From Exophiala sp. HKRS030 (Eukaryota; Ascomycota; Eurotiomycetes; Chaetothyriales; Herpotrichiellaceae), in the NCBI GenBank assembly GCA_023897205.1, contig JAHWDD010000004.1, forward strand, positions 5,890,001 through 5,954,000: a stretch of 64,000 nt of DNA, in the 5' to 3' direction. Positions 1 through 9,667 of this stretch are shown here, piece by piece. The position numbers and the translations under genes were made by a program. The notes beneath the pieces were generated by a model that saw only the letters and a list, made by a program, of their open reading frames with translations, did not search any database and had not been told where the DNA came from. Position 1 is the stretch's first letter, and every line of letters starts with the position of its first letter.

Positions 1-502
1 GAACCTATGGCAAGAAAGCGTGGACGACTGGAGCGCGACGTTCAACACAGATGTCACGAGCGTCTTCTTCTCCACAGTCGCGTTCCTCCCATTACTCCAA
101 AAGGCACCGCAAGGCCACAACTCATCCGTCATCGTCATCAGCAGCATGTCCGGCATCATGCGCGACTCACAGGCACATTTCAGCTATAACGCCGCCAAGG
201 CCGCGACCGTCCACCTCAGTCGCATGATGAGTAAGGAGTTTGCAAAGACCGGTGTCAGAGTCAACAGTATCGCGCCGGGCTATTTCCCGTCCGAGATGAC
301 GATGAAGGAGAGCGATGATAGGAATAAAGCCCAGATGCCGGATCATAAGGTCAAGGATAAAGGCCATGCAGTGCCTGCGGGCAGGGCTGGACAGGACGAG
401 GAGATGGCTATGGGTGTGGTGTTTTTGGCCAAGTGTGGCTATGTCAATGGCGAGGTTGTCAAGTTGGATGGCGGTGTGTTGAATGAGGTTGGTGGTGGGT
501 AA
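1..502 (+). CDS. Short-chain dehydrogenase/reductase, C-terminal part
   Basis: The frame is open from base 2 to the TAA at 500-502, so the gene is cut by the window edge and its NAD(P)-binding Rossmann motif lies outside. The visible 166 residues carry the SDR catalytic half: a serine-rich strand (VIVISSMSG) followed by the active-site Y-x-x-x-K as YNAAK at about 185-199, then the typical R-V-N-S-I-A-P-G segment after the active site and a closing V-K-L-D-G-G before the stop. Such enzymes are NAD(P)H-dependent oxidoreductases, and the spacing fits classical fungal SDRs of about 260-300 residues. The substrate cannot be told from this half. A GTG at base 20 is an internal valine, not a start. 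No intron is visible in this part. Confidence 0.9.
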   Translation, partial: NLWQESVDDWSATFNTDVTSVFFSTVAFLPLLQKAPQGHNSSVIVISSMSGIMRDSQAHFSYNAAKAATVHLSRMMSKEFAKTGVRVNSIAPGYFPSEMTMKESDDRNKAQMPDHKVKDKGHAVPAGRAGQDEEMAMGVVFLAKCGYVNGEVVKLDGGVLNEVGGG

Positions 503-1152
503 AGGGGTTCGAGATGGTGGGAAGACTCCCGGAAGGCTTGAGATCATCGAGGGAAACAGCTTTAGATATACATGGGCAGAACAGAACAGTGCCAGCTGGA
601 GGTGGTCCTACTCGCTAAGGCGCGTCTGGTTACCAGCTAGAAGCTCAGTACAAATCGAGACAGCACTGGTAGGACAGGAAAGCAAATGAAAGGCAATTAT
701 TGAATGGCTCGAACAATAGGGACTCTGGAGTCAGTCTGTACTTCCATGGCATCTCCATCATATCAAACTCCAGTGCCCATAAGACCAAGTATAGAAGCGA
801 GCCCAAAACTAGCTTTTGAAAATCGATCTCCTGAGTAGATAGTTGTAGGATGACACACATGCCTCTTCCCCTTTATCATCATTATCAACACCATCACCAA
901 TAGATCTCTCAACCACATAAATACAGGTCTTCTGATCCAACCTGGCATCACCACGACTCCCAACTCTTCGTCCCTGAGCAACCAACCCATTATGCAATCC
1001 CCCAATATCTCCCCCTTCCTACCTTCCACCTCCCACAATCCACCTCCCACAATCCACCTCCCACTATCTCCACCACCCATCCATCCCATCCCTTCCCCTC
1101 CCATCATCCCTCATCCCTCCTCATCCCTCCCCTCTCTCATCACCACCGGTCG
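503..1152. other. Intergenic, pyrimidine-rich
   Basis: This lies between two converging genes. Nothing codes convincingly. From about 1010 to 1145 the plus strand is strongly C/T-rich low-complexity sequence containing a short tandem repeat. Confidence 0.6.
1026..1067. repeat. 14-bp tandem repeat, three copies
   Basis: The unit CCACCTCCCACAAT occurs three times head to tail. The third copy ends in CTAT instead of CAAT. It sits in the C/T-rich spacer downstream of both flanking genes. Confidence 0.85.
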
Positions 1153-2141
1153 TCAATAATGTCCCCAAACGCCTCTACTCGCGATCTCGCCTACATTCGC
1201 ATCCAGATCTGCAAAATACACACTCCGCCCCCACGGGGCCAATCCACCGTCCCCGTGACCTCGACACCAGTCTGCGCGAACCATTCCTCCCACTTCGCGA
1301 CGTCCGCGCGTGTGGGGACCGCGAGGCAGAAGTGTTGTTTGAGATGGCTTGGGCTTGGGCTTGGGCTTGGTCGAGGTCGAGGTCGAGGAGTAGTAGTGGT
1401 AGTGGTGGTGGTGGAAGTGGTTGATTCTCCAACAGGCGTGACTAAGAGAGACAGGATGTCGTCGCTGGGACCGTGGCCGGGGATGACGCCCCGTGAGTCT
1501 GGGAGTGCGCTGTCGGCGGCAGTCGCGCCCAGTTGGAACAGCAGTAGCGTTGTGACGCCAAGTGCGAAGGTTGACATGCGAGGCTGTGTGTTTAGGGGGT
1601 TCGTGGGTTAGTTAGGTGGATGGATTAGACCGGCGTTGGGAACTTGGGGTGGACATGTGGTGGGGAATCTGAATATAGGGAGTTTCTCTTTCGAAAGAAG
1701 AAATACAAAAGGTAAGAGAACTAGGGGAACTTCGAAGGGAAAGTGTATAATATCGACAAATACTCAAAGGCTTTTGCTTACCGTATCCAAATCCGGCTCA
1801 ATGCCTAGCAAGTCTTTGTAGAACTTCGTCGATGCCACTACGTCTTTGACTTGCAGCGCTGTCTCGAGGACATGGGTGGGCCGAGGCGGTGGACGTGGAC
1901 GTGCCTGTAGACTAGCACTTTCTGTTCTAGAGGAGGGATGAGAGGTTGATGATGAAGAAGACATGGCTTTGATCGTGAATGGCCTGTGCTGTGGTCGAAG
2001 ATGATTATATACGTTATTGGGCCAGGGATTCCGATATACTGATGGTCGTATTGAGTACTGCTTAGGGACGACGGAAGCAAACGAGACTGATGACTGGAAT
2101 GTGCAGAGCCGGCGACGTGAGGATGCAGTAGTGTGTAGCAT
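1153..2141 (-). CDS. VOC/glyoxalase-like protein, frame broken near the 3' end
   Basis: Exon 1 is 2141-1782 and exon 2 is 1583-1153, joined by a 198-nt intron (donor GTAAGC, acceptor CACAG). The product resembles vicinal-oxygen-chelate (glyoxalase/bleomycin-resistance) proteins: an opening segment VLETALQVKDVVASTKFY, a middle strand VTTLLLFQLG, then HFCLAVPTRADVAKWEEWF and TVDWPRGG. The expected last strand (RSVYFADLDANVGEIASRGVW, ending HY and stop) is present one frame over. One extra base in the C5 run at 1228-1232 restores it and gives 263 residues. The N-terminal 60 residues are Arg/Ser-rich and could be a mitochondrial presequence; a second ATG at 1966 gives a shorter form. The metal-site loop is interrupted by a Thr/Pro-Arg/Ser-Pro low-complexity stretch. 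Family call is firm, substrate unknown. Confidence 0.75.
1346..1420. repeat. Microsatellite-like low complexity inside the glyoxalase-like gene
   Basis: On the plus strand there are hexamer copies of TTGGGC, then of TCGAGG, then GTA/GTG triplets. On the coding strand this reads as a poly-Thr run, then Pro-Arg and Ser-Pro repeats, inserted between two conserved segments of the VOC domain. Confidence 0.85.
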
Positions 2142-3085
2142 TTGTTTCGATCGGCCTCACCTCTGCAGAGTAGACGGAATGTCCGAGGTTCTTATAGATA
2201 GGTAATTTTATCCCATGTCACGGATCTGTACATTGGATACTTCGATGGACCACCCTGTCGTCAAAGATAATCAATCCTCCACCACGACGTCCACGAGGTG
2301 CGTTGCAAGTTCAGAACAGGTGATCTCGGCACCCGGCAGCCAATAATGATCTCATGTACGCGACTGACCAGAGACCGAGGAAGTACGCCATGCTCCACTT
2401 GACGTTTACGTTTGAGAACCGGCGGTACATCCTGATCCATCCCCAATGGCGGGCGGAAAGTGGATATTTCGATGGTGAGGAGAAGCGAAAACCCCGGAAA
2501 CGGTTAGCGATAGCGAGGACGAGAATAGCACGCAAACAAGCAAACATGAGCCGAATGGGTCGTTTTGGGAGTAGAGGGACGAGGTCCCCGTATTGTCTCC
2601 GGGTTTCTACCCCGACCTACCTACTACAAAAGTCTCGATCGTGTAAGGAGGTAAGTAAGCAGGAATCGGTCGTCGAGGGTCTAGATGCTGGGAGATTACA
2701 TAAGTGGGGTTGCAGTCATGTTCATGTTTACGAAGCAGCACGAGTCTAGATTTTGGTATCTACTGTCCTGCGGGGGGTTGCGAGTATTGGCTAGAATGTA
2801 GAGTTGGTGAGTATGGAAATTTCAATGTCCAAGTTGAATATCTCTGGTTTCTTTGGCCGCGTGGTTTGCTATGCTGTTGCTGAATATCGCCATCTTCACG
2901 CCGACCTACGTTGTTGAAGCAAAAGCAAGACGCTTTAATCTGAGCGTTGCCCCATTCTGAGACGTTCGCTTCTTGCTAGACGCTTCGATTGCCTGAAGTC
3001 TTCTGAATCCCTAAGTATCAACAGCCCGCCGACGATAGGAAGCTTCCTCAATTGAAGCATTGTCCTACCATGCAACTGATGCTTT
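2142..3085. other. Intergenic
   Basis: Overlapping open frames on both strands around 2261-2749 show no recognisable domain and code against each other, so no gene is called. The first part (2142-2260) is the likely promoter of the glyoxalase-like gene. Confidence 0.5.
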
Positions 3086-3457
3086 TTACATGCTCAGAGC
3101 CTTGCAGACAAGATACGTGCCACCTCCGACAGCTATGCCGACGGGCAAGGCTGCAACTCCCAAAGTACCAGCTATAGCTCCTGTCGCACCCCAGCTTTGC
3201 AATGTAGCGAACGCACTTCCTGCAGGAACACTACCACCATACACAGCGGCTTGTACTCCTGCTGCAACGGATCCGGCTTTGACTCCTGCAGTGCAAAAGC
3301 CTACCACTGGCAGTACATAGGTCGTACCTATGGCAGCGACCGCACCTGTGCTGACACTGATAGCTATGGGAGGCGTCAACTAGTTGTGGCTCAGAATAAC
3401 ACGGAGAGAGTGAATACCAGGACTGGCGTATGCACCGACTGTGCGGACGTAGTTCAT
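3086..3457 (-). CDS. IFI6/IFI27 (ISG12)-like small membrane protein
   Basis: Two exons are proposed: 3457-3418 (14 residues) and 3363-3086, joined by a 54-nt intron (donor GTATTC, acceptor CATAG), giving about 105 residues. The core is a Gly/Ala-rich hydrophobic protein with GFCTAGVKAGSVAAG followed by GSAFATLQSWGATGAIA. This pattern (G-F-x-x-A-G followed by A-T-L-Q-S-x-G-A-T-G) is the hallmark of the Ifi-6-16 family (PF06140), known from animal interferon-induced mitochondrial proteins and present in scattered fungi. Three hydrophobic helices are predictable by eye. The second exon also has its own ATG at 3379, so the short first exon is the least certain part. Its role in fungi is unknown; membrane or mitochondrial location is inferred from the family. 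Confidence 0.7.
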
Positions 3458-4454
3458 AGTTTCTTGTGATTGAAAGACGTCTTGTCAGGGTCGAGGGAGA
3501 ATGGTTCCTGGCAATGAAGTGGTTTTTCAAACGGGGTCTGGCAAATTTGTGAAGAACGAGTTGTTAGCCAGTAGTGGCAATTGCTTGAGTTGAACGAGCG
3601 ATGCCTGGCAGGCTGAGTTGACAAGTCGAAGTCATCGGAATTCAGCCTCATCACGACAAACCCCAGAAACTCGCCAAGCCGTGCGACGTTACACAAGGAG
3701 GCGCCGTGGAGGGAAATCAAATCAAGGGCAACGTGGACGAATCAGAAATTGTCTCGATGTTGAAATGTGGAATCGAAGCCGTTGTGACAGCCAGCCTGGT
3801 CCCCTTGATTATGCTACCCACTAGATGCATCTGTTTCGATCCATTTACCAAATAGATTCTATTGGTTGTTTTAAGTACAGGTGCAATCTTGTGGTGTGCA
3901 TGACATAGAAAGATTGGTCTTCTGTCCAGATGTCAAAGTCCGCTCCCTGTAATCATCTCTCTTTTCCATGCCAGGCCAGAGTATTTGGTTGATTTTGGCA
4001 CTTGTAATCTGAGTAAGTCAACATGGTCATGTCATCGATATCTAGGCTCTTCCTTGAGCACGAGACAACCAGCAGGCATGCGAGCTAGGAACTTTGCTAG
4101 CCGTGTTGTTGCCCAGAGATATTTGATCTTCATCTTGGTCTAGCTTTTGCTAAAATTAATGCTGCGAAAGATATCACTAGCTTCATCTGAGCCAACTGAT
4201 GTTCCTCATCATCAATAGGTATATGTTGAGTGTATGGTTGAAGCCTGTTGATACTTCCGGATGGCCGACGGATCCCAAGATATCCAATGTGTGGCTCTTG
4301 ACGAGATTCTGCTGCTATCAGCTGGTGCCTTCACATCCTAAGGCCAAATATCATTCAAGCGACCAATCATTGTCCTTCGGCCATTTCACACGGTGGCCTC
4401 AGGGTGGGACTTGCGCCATTGAATACCACTGAGACGGGTTTGATGGTGCATATA
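3458..4454. other. Intergenic
   Basis: There is no supported gene. Short open frames on either strand lack domains, hydrophobic pattern or splice support. The portion nearest 3458 is the presumed promoter of the IFI27-like gene. Confidence 0.5.
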
Positions 4455-5194
4455 TCATGGAGCACGCTCTCTTTTAGCCTTCTTTTTCTCTCTGAGCTTT
4501 TTCTCTGTGGCCATAAATTCTCGAATGCCGACTGGGAGACTCTTGAACAATGTATCACCATCCGTAGATGCAGGCGAATCCCAGAGTCCTTCACTACCAC
4601 CGCCATCGTCATCCATGCTTCCACTTGCCTCACTCACTTCCGCGCGGGCATGTTGATCTTGATTGCATCATCTATGGCACGCTTGGGTGCTTTTGATTGT
4701 GCTGCTTGTAAGCGATGTGCCCATGACTCGACCTCATCTCTATAATCGTCCCAAACGCAATGTACGCAGCCACTCATACAACAATTGTCAGGTTCCGCTG
4801 GTCGAGGAGGAACTGGCACTCCGTTTATCGTGCGCCAGGTTTCATCCGGGTCTTTCGAATTACTGCTGTGATATCGCTCCATTGTCCCGAAAAGTTTCCT
4901 AGCTCGTGCTTCCTTGGAGTCGTCTCCCGACTGAACAAACGTAGGTAGGGCGGGAAGAGAGTGGTTTTGCTTGGGTATAGGTGTCGCAAGAAGATCGGTG
5001 TAAAAGTCCCCGAGGGGGACAGCCTGGCGTTGAGTAGAGGAGTCAAGGACTGTACTGGAGCTATGAAACGACCGAGGATTATGTGTCGGTGTGACTATCC
5101 TGCGTGGAGAGAAGGACCTGAGCTGAGGTAGTACGCTGGCTTGTCGTCTTGCACAAGATGCGCAGACCCAGATACCAGTTTTCAGGGTATTCAT
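4455..5194 (-). CDS. Mitochondrial oxidoreductase-like (OXLD1-type) protein
   Basis: The N-terminus is basic and Ser-rich with a CASC motif, typical of a mitochondrial presequence. At about residues 130-160 is the family signature P-P-R-P-x-E-P-D-N-C-C-M-S-G-C followed by V-H-C-V-W-D-D-Y-R-D-E-V, matching the Oxidored-like domain (PF09791; human OXLD1). The four clustered cysteines suggest metal or redox chemistry, but no activity is established. The frame stops at 4634-4636 and resumes one frame over, ending with a basic tail after LPVGIREFMATEKKL. Two models fit: a 44-nt intron 4637-4594 (donor GTGAGT, acceptor GGTAG), giving 231 residues, or one missing base near 4637. The second keeps an acidic/Gly segment, SMDDDGGGSE, that I recall as typical of fungal homologues. 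Confidence 0.8.
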
Positions 5195-5768
5195 GATGGG
5201 AGATTGATATCGCGTTCGCTAAAGGGCAGGAAAATTAAACGCTCATCGGGATAAACAGAGAACTCTAGTGGCCATGAGAGGTTTATATGTCTATCGGCAT
5301 GGCGGGACTGTAGCAGCAATGAAATGGTGAAGCAACTGCTAGAAAATTGAACCACGCCGCCACAACGACTTAGTCACGTCCCTGCTCTTCAGGTAGTCAA
5401 GGTTGAAATAACCCCTCGGTCTGGTCTGGAGCATCGGCAGCGAGCTTCGGAGGAAAGAGAAATTTAATCCGATATGATGTCATTGCCAAGGAATTGCAAC
5501 CAGTCGCGCTTGCCTTCTCGTCGATATGTCAATCACGGTCAGTGCGGCTCTTGCCTCGTCCCCCATTGAATCGACAGCGAGCACTCACCTCACCGTCAAG
5601 GAGTAATTCTCCCTAGCTCAAAGCCTTTAAGCCAAAAATGAGGGCTTCGCCATTCCGCTATAAAATGGCAATAGTCATTGGAGAGAAAGAAAACATCGTT
5701 TTTGCCTATCATTATTTGCTATTTTGACAATCGACGTTGCACATATGAAAAGTACAAACCAACAACTC
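5195..5768. other. Intergenic
   Basis: This holds the promoter side of the OXLD1-type gene and the 3' side of the GTPase gene. No other feature is seen. Confidence 0.5.
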
Positions 5769-8700
5769 CTATTTGAAGATCGACGCAATCTTGTCAGAAA
5801 TCTTCCCGCTGAACGAACGACTCCCAGGTCTCCTTCCATGTGATCCTCTTCCAGGGTGTGGATGAGCAACAGCCGCTTCGAAATATGATGGAGGGGGCAT
5901 ATTTGTTCCCGTCATCTGACCACGTTTCGACAACTCCTCCTCAAGGTCAGCCTTCTCGTCCACCTCTTTTTCATTCCAGGTGTTTTCATCCTTTGTATAT
6001 CGATCTTTTTGCCTAGCATCAACAGACCAAAACCTCGTCTGCTTTCCTCTGCCTATCATGGGCAGTCGATTTCGAAGTCCGCTCGATGACCTAAAATCTG
6101 TTCTTGGGTCGAAGTACCCAGGTCCTGACCGTGAGTCTCCCATTACATATTCCCTGTTACCTCTCACACGATATGGACGTTCCCGATATGTTGCAGCATG
6201 AGCAATAGCAACCACATCGCGCAATTTACGAAGATCTTGTCCGTAATGCTTCAGCGAGTACAACTGTTTGATCAGCTTGTCAATGCCTTGAACGTCCATG
6301 TGTTCGTCCTCACCACCCCGACCAATATTAGCCTGGAATACCTGGACGAGCTCTTGATACTCACGGCGATATTGCTCAAACGCGTCAAGACGCGCTCTAT
6401 TACCGCCGATATGTACCTTTGACTTCTCTTCCTTGATGAGATGATCAAGATATTCCAGGGTCGCATCATTGTAAGGTGTGATTGAATGACGCTTCAACCA
6501 AAGGCTGAATTGAACCGCCGCCTTCTGGATTTCTTTATGCTCATGTTTGAACTCGGCAATCATGGCTTGTTTACTTTTGATGGCAGCTTCGATCACCGTC
6601 GTGACTTGTGCATTGTCCTTGAGTAACATCTCAACTTTCGGATCTTTGATGGTTCTGGTGGTTCCCTTGTGCTCATACAGAATGTGCTTATGCTCAGTCC
6701 AGTGATGCTTGCATCGTTGGCAATTCGTCGTGCGGTTGAAGGCATAGCATTCAATCAATTCTGGCGTTCCAACCTTTTCGACTGGTACATTCGTCAAGCA
6801 ACAAGGATCATGGCACAGACTTTTATGCACGGTATCTTCTCCATTTGGTCCTCGGACGTCAACTTTTTCGATGCAACTTGAATTTGTACACACCGTCTTC
6901 GGTCGCTGGACTCTTGTGAAAATCACCGATGATTGTTGAACATTCAACTTCTGCAGCATATCAACCTTACTCAACTTGCTGTTTCGCAATAGTTCCGTGT
7001 CGCGTTCATTCAGATCAATCGTGTCTTGAATCTTCTGCGCAATCTCAGCCATTGGTTTTGTCAACTGCAGAATCATATGACGTGTCTCATTGAGACTCAA
7101 AGTATTCTGGACTTGATGAGGTTCTAGACCGCGGAAATGTTGGAGCAGTCGTCGAGATTCTGTGGCCGATTGCTCCCAACTGCGGACATAATCATCGAAA
7201 CCTCCGAGAGTAACCCCTTGCTTGTGTGCAGCAAGATAACGGAAACTCTCAGAGTCAAAACAGTACACTGTGTCGTGGAAGAGGCCTAAGTTGATATCAT
7301 GGTATTCACCCAACAATGCTTCCAGGGGTCGGAATGTATCCCCAGGAGTATAGCCGGAGCCACGAGTGTTGGTAAACCCAAAAACCATATTCTGTGCCGC
7401 ATTCCGATGGAGATGAGTGAGCAGTTCCTTGATACAGAACTTGAACATGACATTCAGGCGAGGATTGTTGGGCTTCAAAAGCACCAGAATTCCATGGAGC
7501 TCTTTGTAGTTCCTCAGGACTGACAGTACGTCTGCCATATTTTTCCGATCCTGATCAACTCCTCGAGTGTCTCCAATTCCTGGTGTGTCGATCAAGCGAA
7601 TCATGGTCGATCCAATGAAAATTGGATATGTCAAAGTCTTTTGAGTCGCTGATTGACCTTTGGATCCATCGAACTCATCTTCACTGGTTCCTATTTTGAT
7701 TTGTGTTTGCACAAGTCGCTTCTGTGAGTCATTCTCATCAACAGTTTGGGTTGCAAATGAGCACGGAATGACATGCTCAATATCCTTGGCCTGGATTGCT
7801 TCATCCAAAGATTCATGCGCCAAATAATTGACGAAAGCATTCACAAATGTGCTCTTACCAACTCCAGTTTCACCTAATATCAGTACATTGAGTTCTTCGA
7901 ATGGAGCGAGATCCTCCAACAATCGCGTCAGCTGGCGATTGTCATACTGACTAAACTCAGAGCCATGTTGACTGCTGTTGCATCTAAAGGTCCAATTACG
8001 CGCTGGAGTGCGTCCACATTCGCAGTACATGTACTTGTCTTGAAACCCATAATCAATTGGAGAATAGCACCTGGAACAGATCCATTGGCAAAGCTCTTGC
8101 GAGTCACAAGCTGTCCCTGGACATGGTAATTTCACCGGCTTCCTCTCAATGGGTTTCTTGGTTCCCCACGTGTCAAGGTGGCGTTCATCGAATCGCATCA
8201 AGCATTTATTGTTGAGGAAGTTTCGAAGAATTCTCAAATCCTTTGTGATCAGTTCACGATCTCTGTGGTAGAATATGCTGACTGCTTGAAGCTTTGGAAC
8301 TGCGTCGTCACAATCGACAATACGGATTGCTTTCTTACTACTATTGTCGTCGAGAAGTTGCAACAAAAGGTCTGAATTCTCGTTCCAAAATTTGCTGTCC
8401 GCCATTGCTGCTCTTGCGAAGTAAAGGGTATAAACGTTGCCACGCGGAAGATCCAATCGTTGATCCTCTTTGAAGTACGCGGCCCCCTTAGAAGTTACCA
8501 AGTCGATGAAGGCAAGCTTTCTGGTGTAAAAGTCGACGAGTGATAGCAAGGCTGAAGGAGATGTATCACCTGTTCGAAGCTTGTCAAGCAGCACTGCCAA
8601 TGTCTTTGGAGGACTCTTCCCGCTTCTGACCTCATATAATTGGTTGCCGAAAGCAGCGTTGATCTCTTTGATAACAGCATCACTTCGATCGAGTTGTGCT

Positions 8701-9667
8701 CGAACAGCAGTGAAATGAGCAGAAGGAACTAGAGTCTTATGCGTTGCAAGATATGAACAATAATCATGCAATCTTTTCCGAGCATTGTTGGTTTCTTCAA
8801 GCAGGACAATGAATTCGTCAAGATAATCCACATCAGGTTGTACCCACCGGGTAGCATTTCCAACGTCGACCGATAACACAAATGATAAAAGTTCAACCGG
8901 CAACAAGGTATATGTCACGGGGTTGCCTCTACCAGCATTGATTCTGGTCAAATGATCTGGGAACTTCTCCATGAATTCACGGGCCCCGACAAAATCTGTT
9001 CTACTCGCTTTTGTATGGGCAAGCAGATCTGAGTACAGCAAGACGTTGTATGGAGCATAGCCTCGAATATTCCTATGGCTGGGGGAGTGCCAGTCGTAGT
9101 GCCGCGATACTTGAGTCTTTCTTCTATGGCCTTGAGCTCATTCTGCAGTGCCTGCCTGCCGTCGTGTTCAGCTTGTGCAGGTGTTCTGAGGTGAGTTGCA
9201 GATACTATGGTCTGGAAACCATATGTGATTTCAGCGACGAAATGAGTGGCGCCGACAGATTGAAGGCGCGAAGGATCGGTTAAAGCTCTGAGCCCGTCGT
9301 CGTTGAAGTTCAATTTCTCATGCACCGTTGTCACAAGTTGTTTGAGAGACATTTGTACGACAAGATGGCTATCTGCACCTTGATGCTCTGTCAGGAAGCT
9401 AGCCGAGCCTTTAGCACCGCTGAGTCCAGTCAAGAGGCTGGCTCCCAAATCTGGATTGATACCAAGAAGACTTGATTTGGCTTTGTTGGTATGGTCCTCG
9501 AGGAGCTGTACCGAAGTCATGGATTTGTCGGTGATATTGATGGCCGTTGTTGGTGGAGGGCCACGGAGAAGCTGTACAGGCATGAAATTGTCCGTTCGAG
9601 CATCGTATAAATTACCCAGCGATACAATCTCGCCAAAGGCAAGACGCTGGAGTGGTTTGCCAGCCAT
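5769..9667 (-). CDS. Large P-loop GTPase with stonustoxin-like N-terminal module
   Basis: The product is about 1290 residues. Residues 1-250 open with RLAFGEIVSLGNLYDARTD, the start pattern of the MACPF/CDC-like module shared by stonustoxin-type proteins and many non-toxic animal and fungal proteins. A helical linker follows, then a Cys cluster (about 503-550), then a G domain: G1 GETGVGKST at about 580, G3 DTPGIGDTRG at about 685, and a possible G4 region FGFTNTRGSG. A second Cys/His cluster lies near 915-985 (CHDPCC, CQRCKHHW), then coiled coil and an Arg/Gly-rich tail. Two halves in different frames meet near 9072-9110. Either a 38-nt intron (9110-9073) or one missing base in the C run read at 9081-9085 joins them so that IRGYAPYNVLLYSDLL is kept. 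Related fungal proteins exist but their function is not established. This is not evidence of a toxin. Confidence 0.8.

Noticed and set aside
2261..2749. Overlapping open frames on both strands, one hydrophobic
   Set aside because: They code against each other, have no recognisable family, and no splice sites link them to conserved sequence.
5769..9667. Reading the GTPase as a toxin because of the stonustoxin-like start
   Set aside because: The shared module is widespread in non-toxic proteins; there is no signal peptide, and the protein continues into a GTPase.
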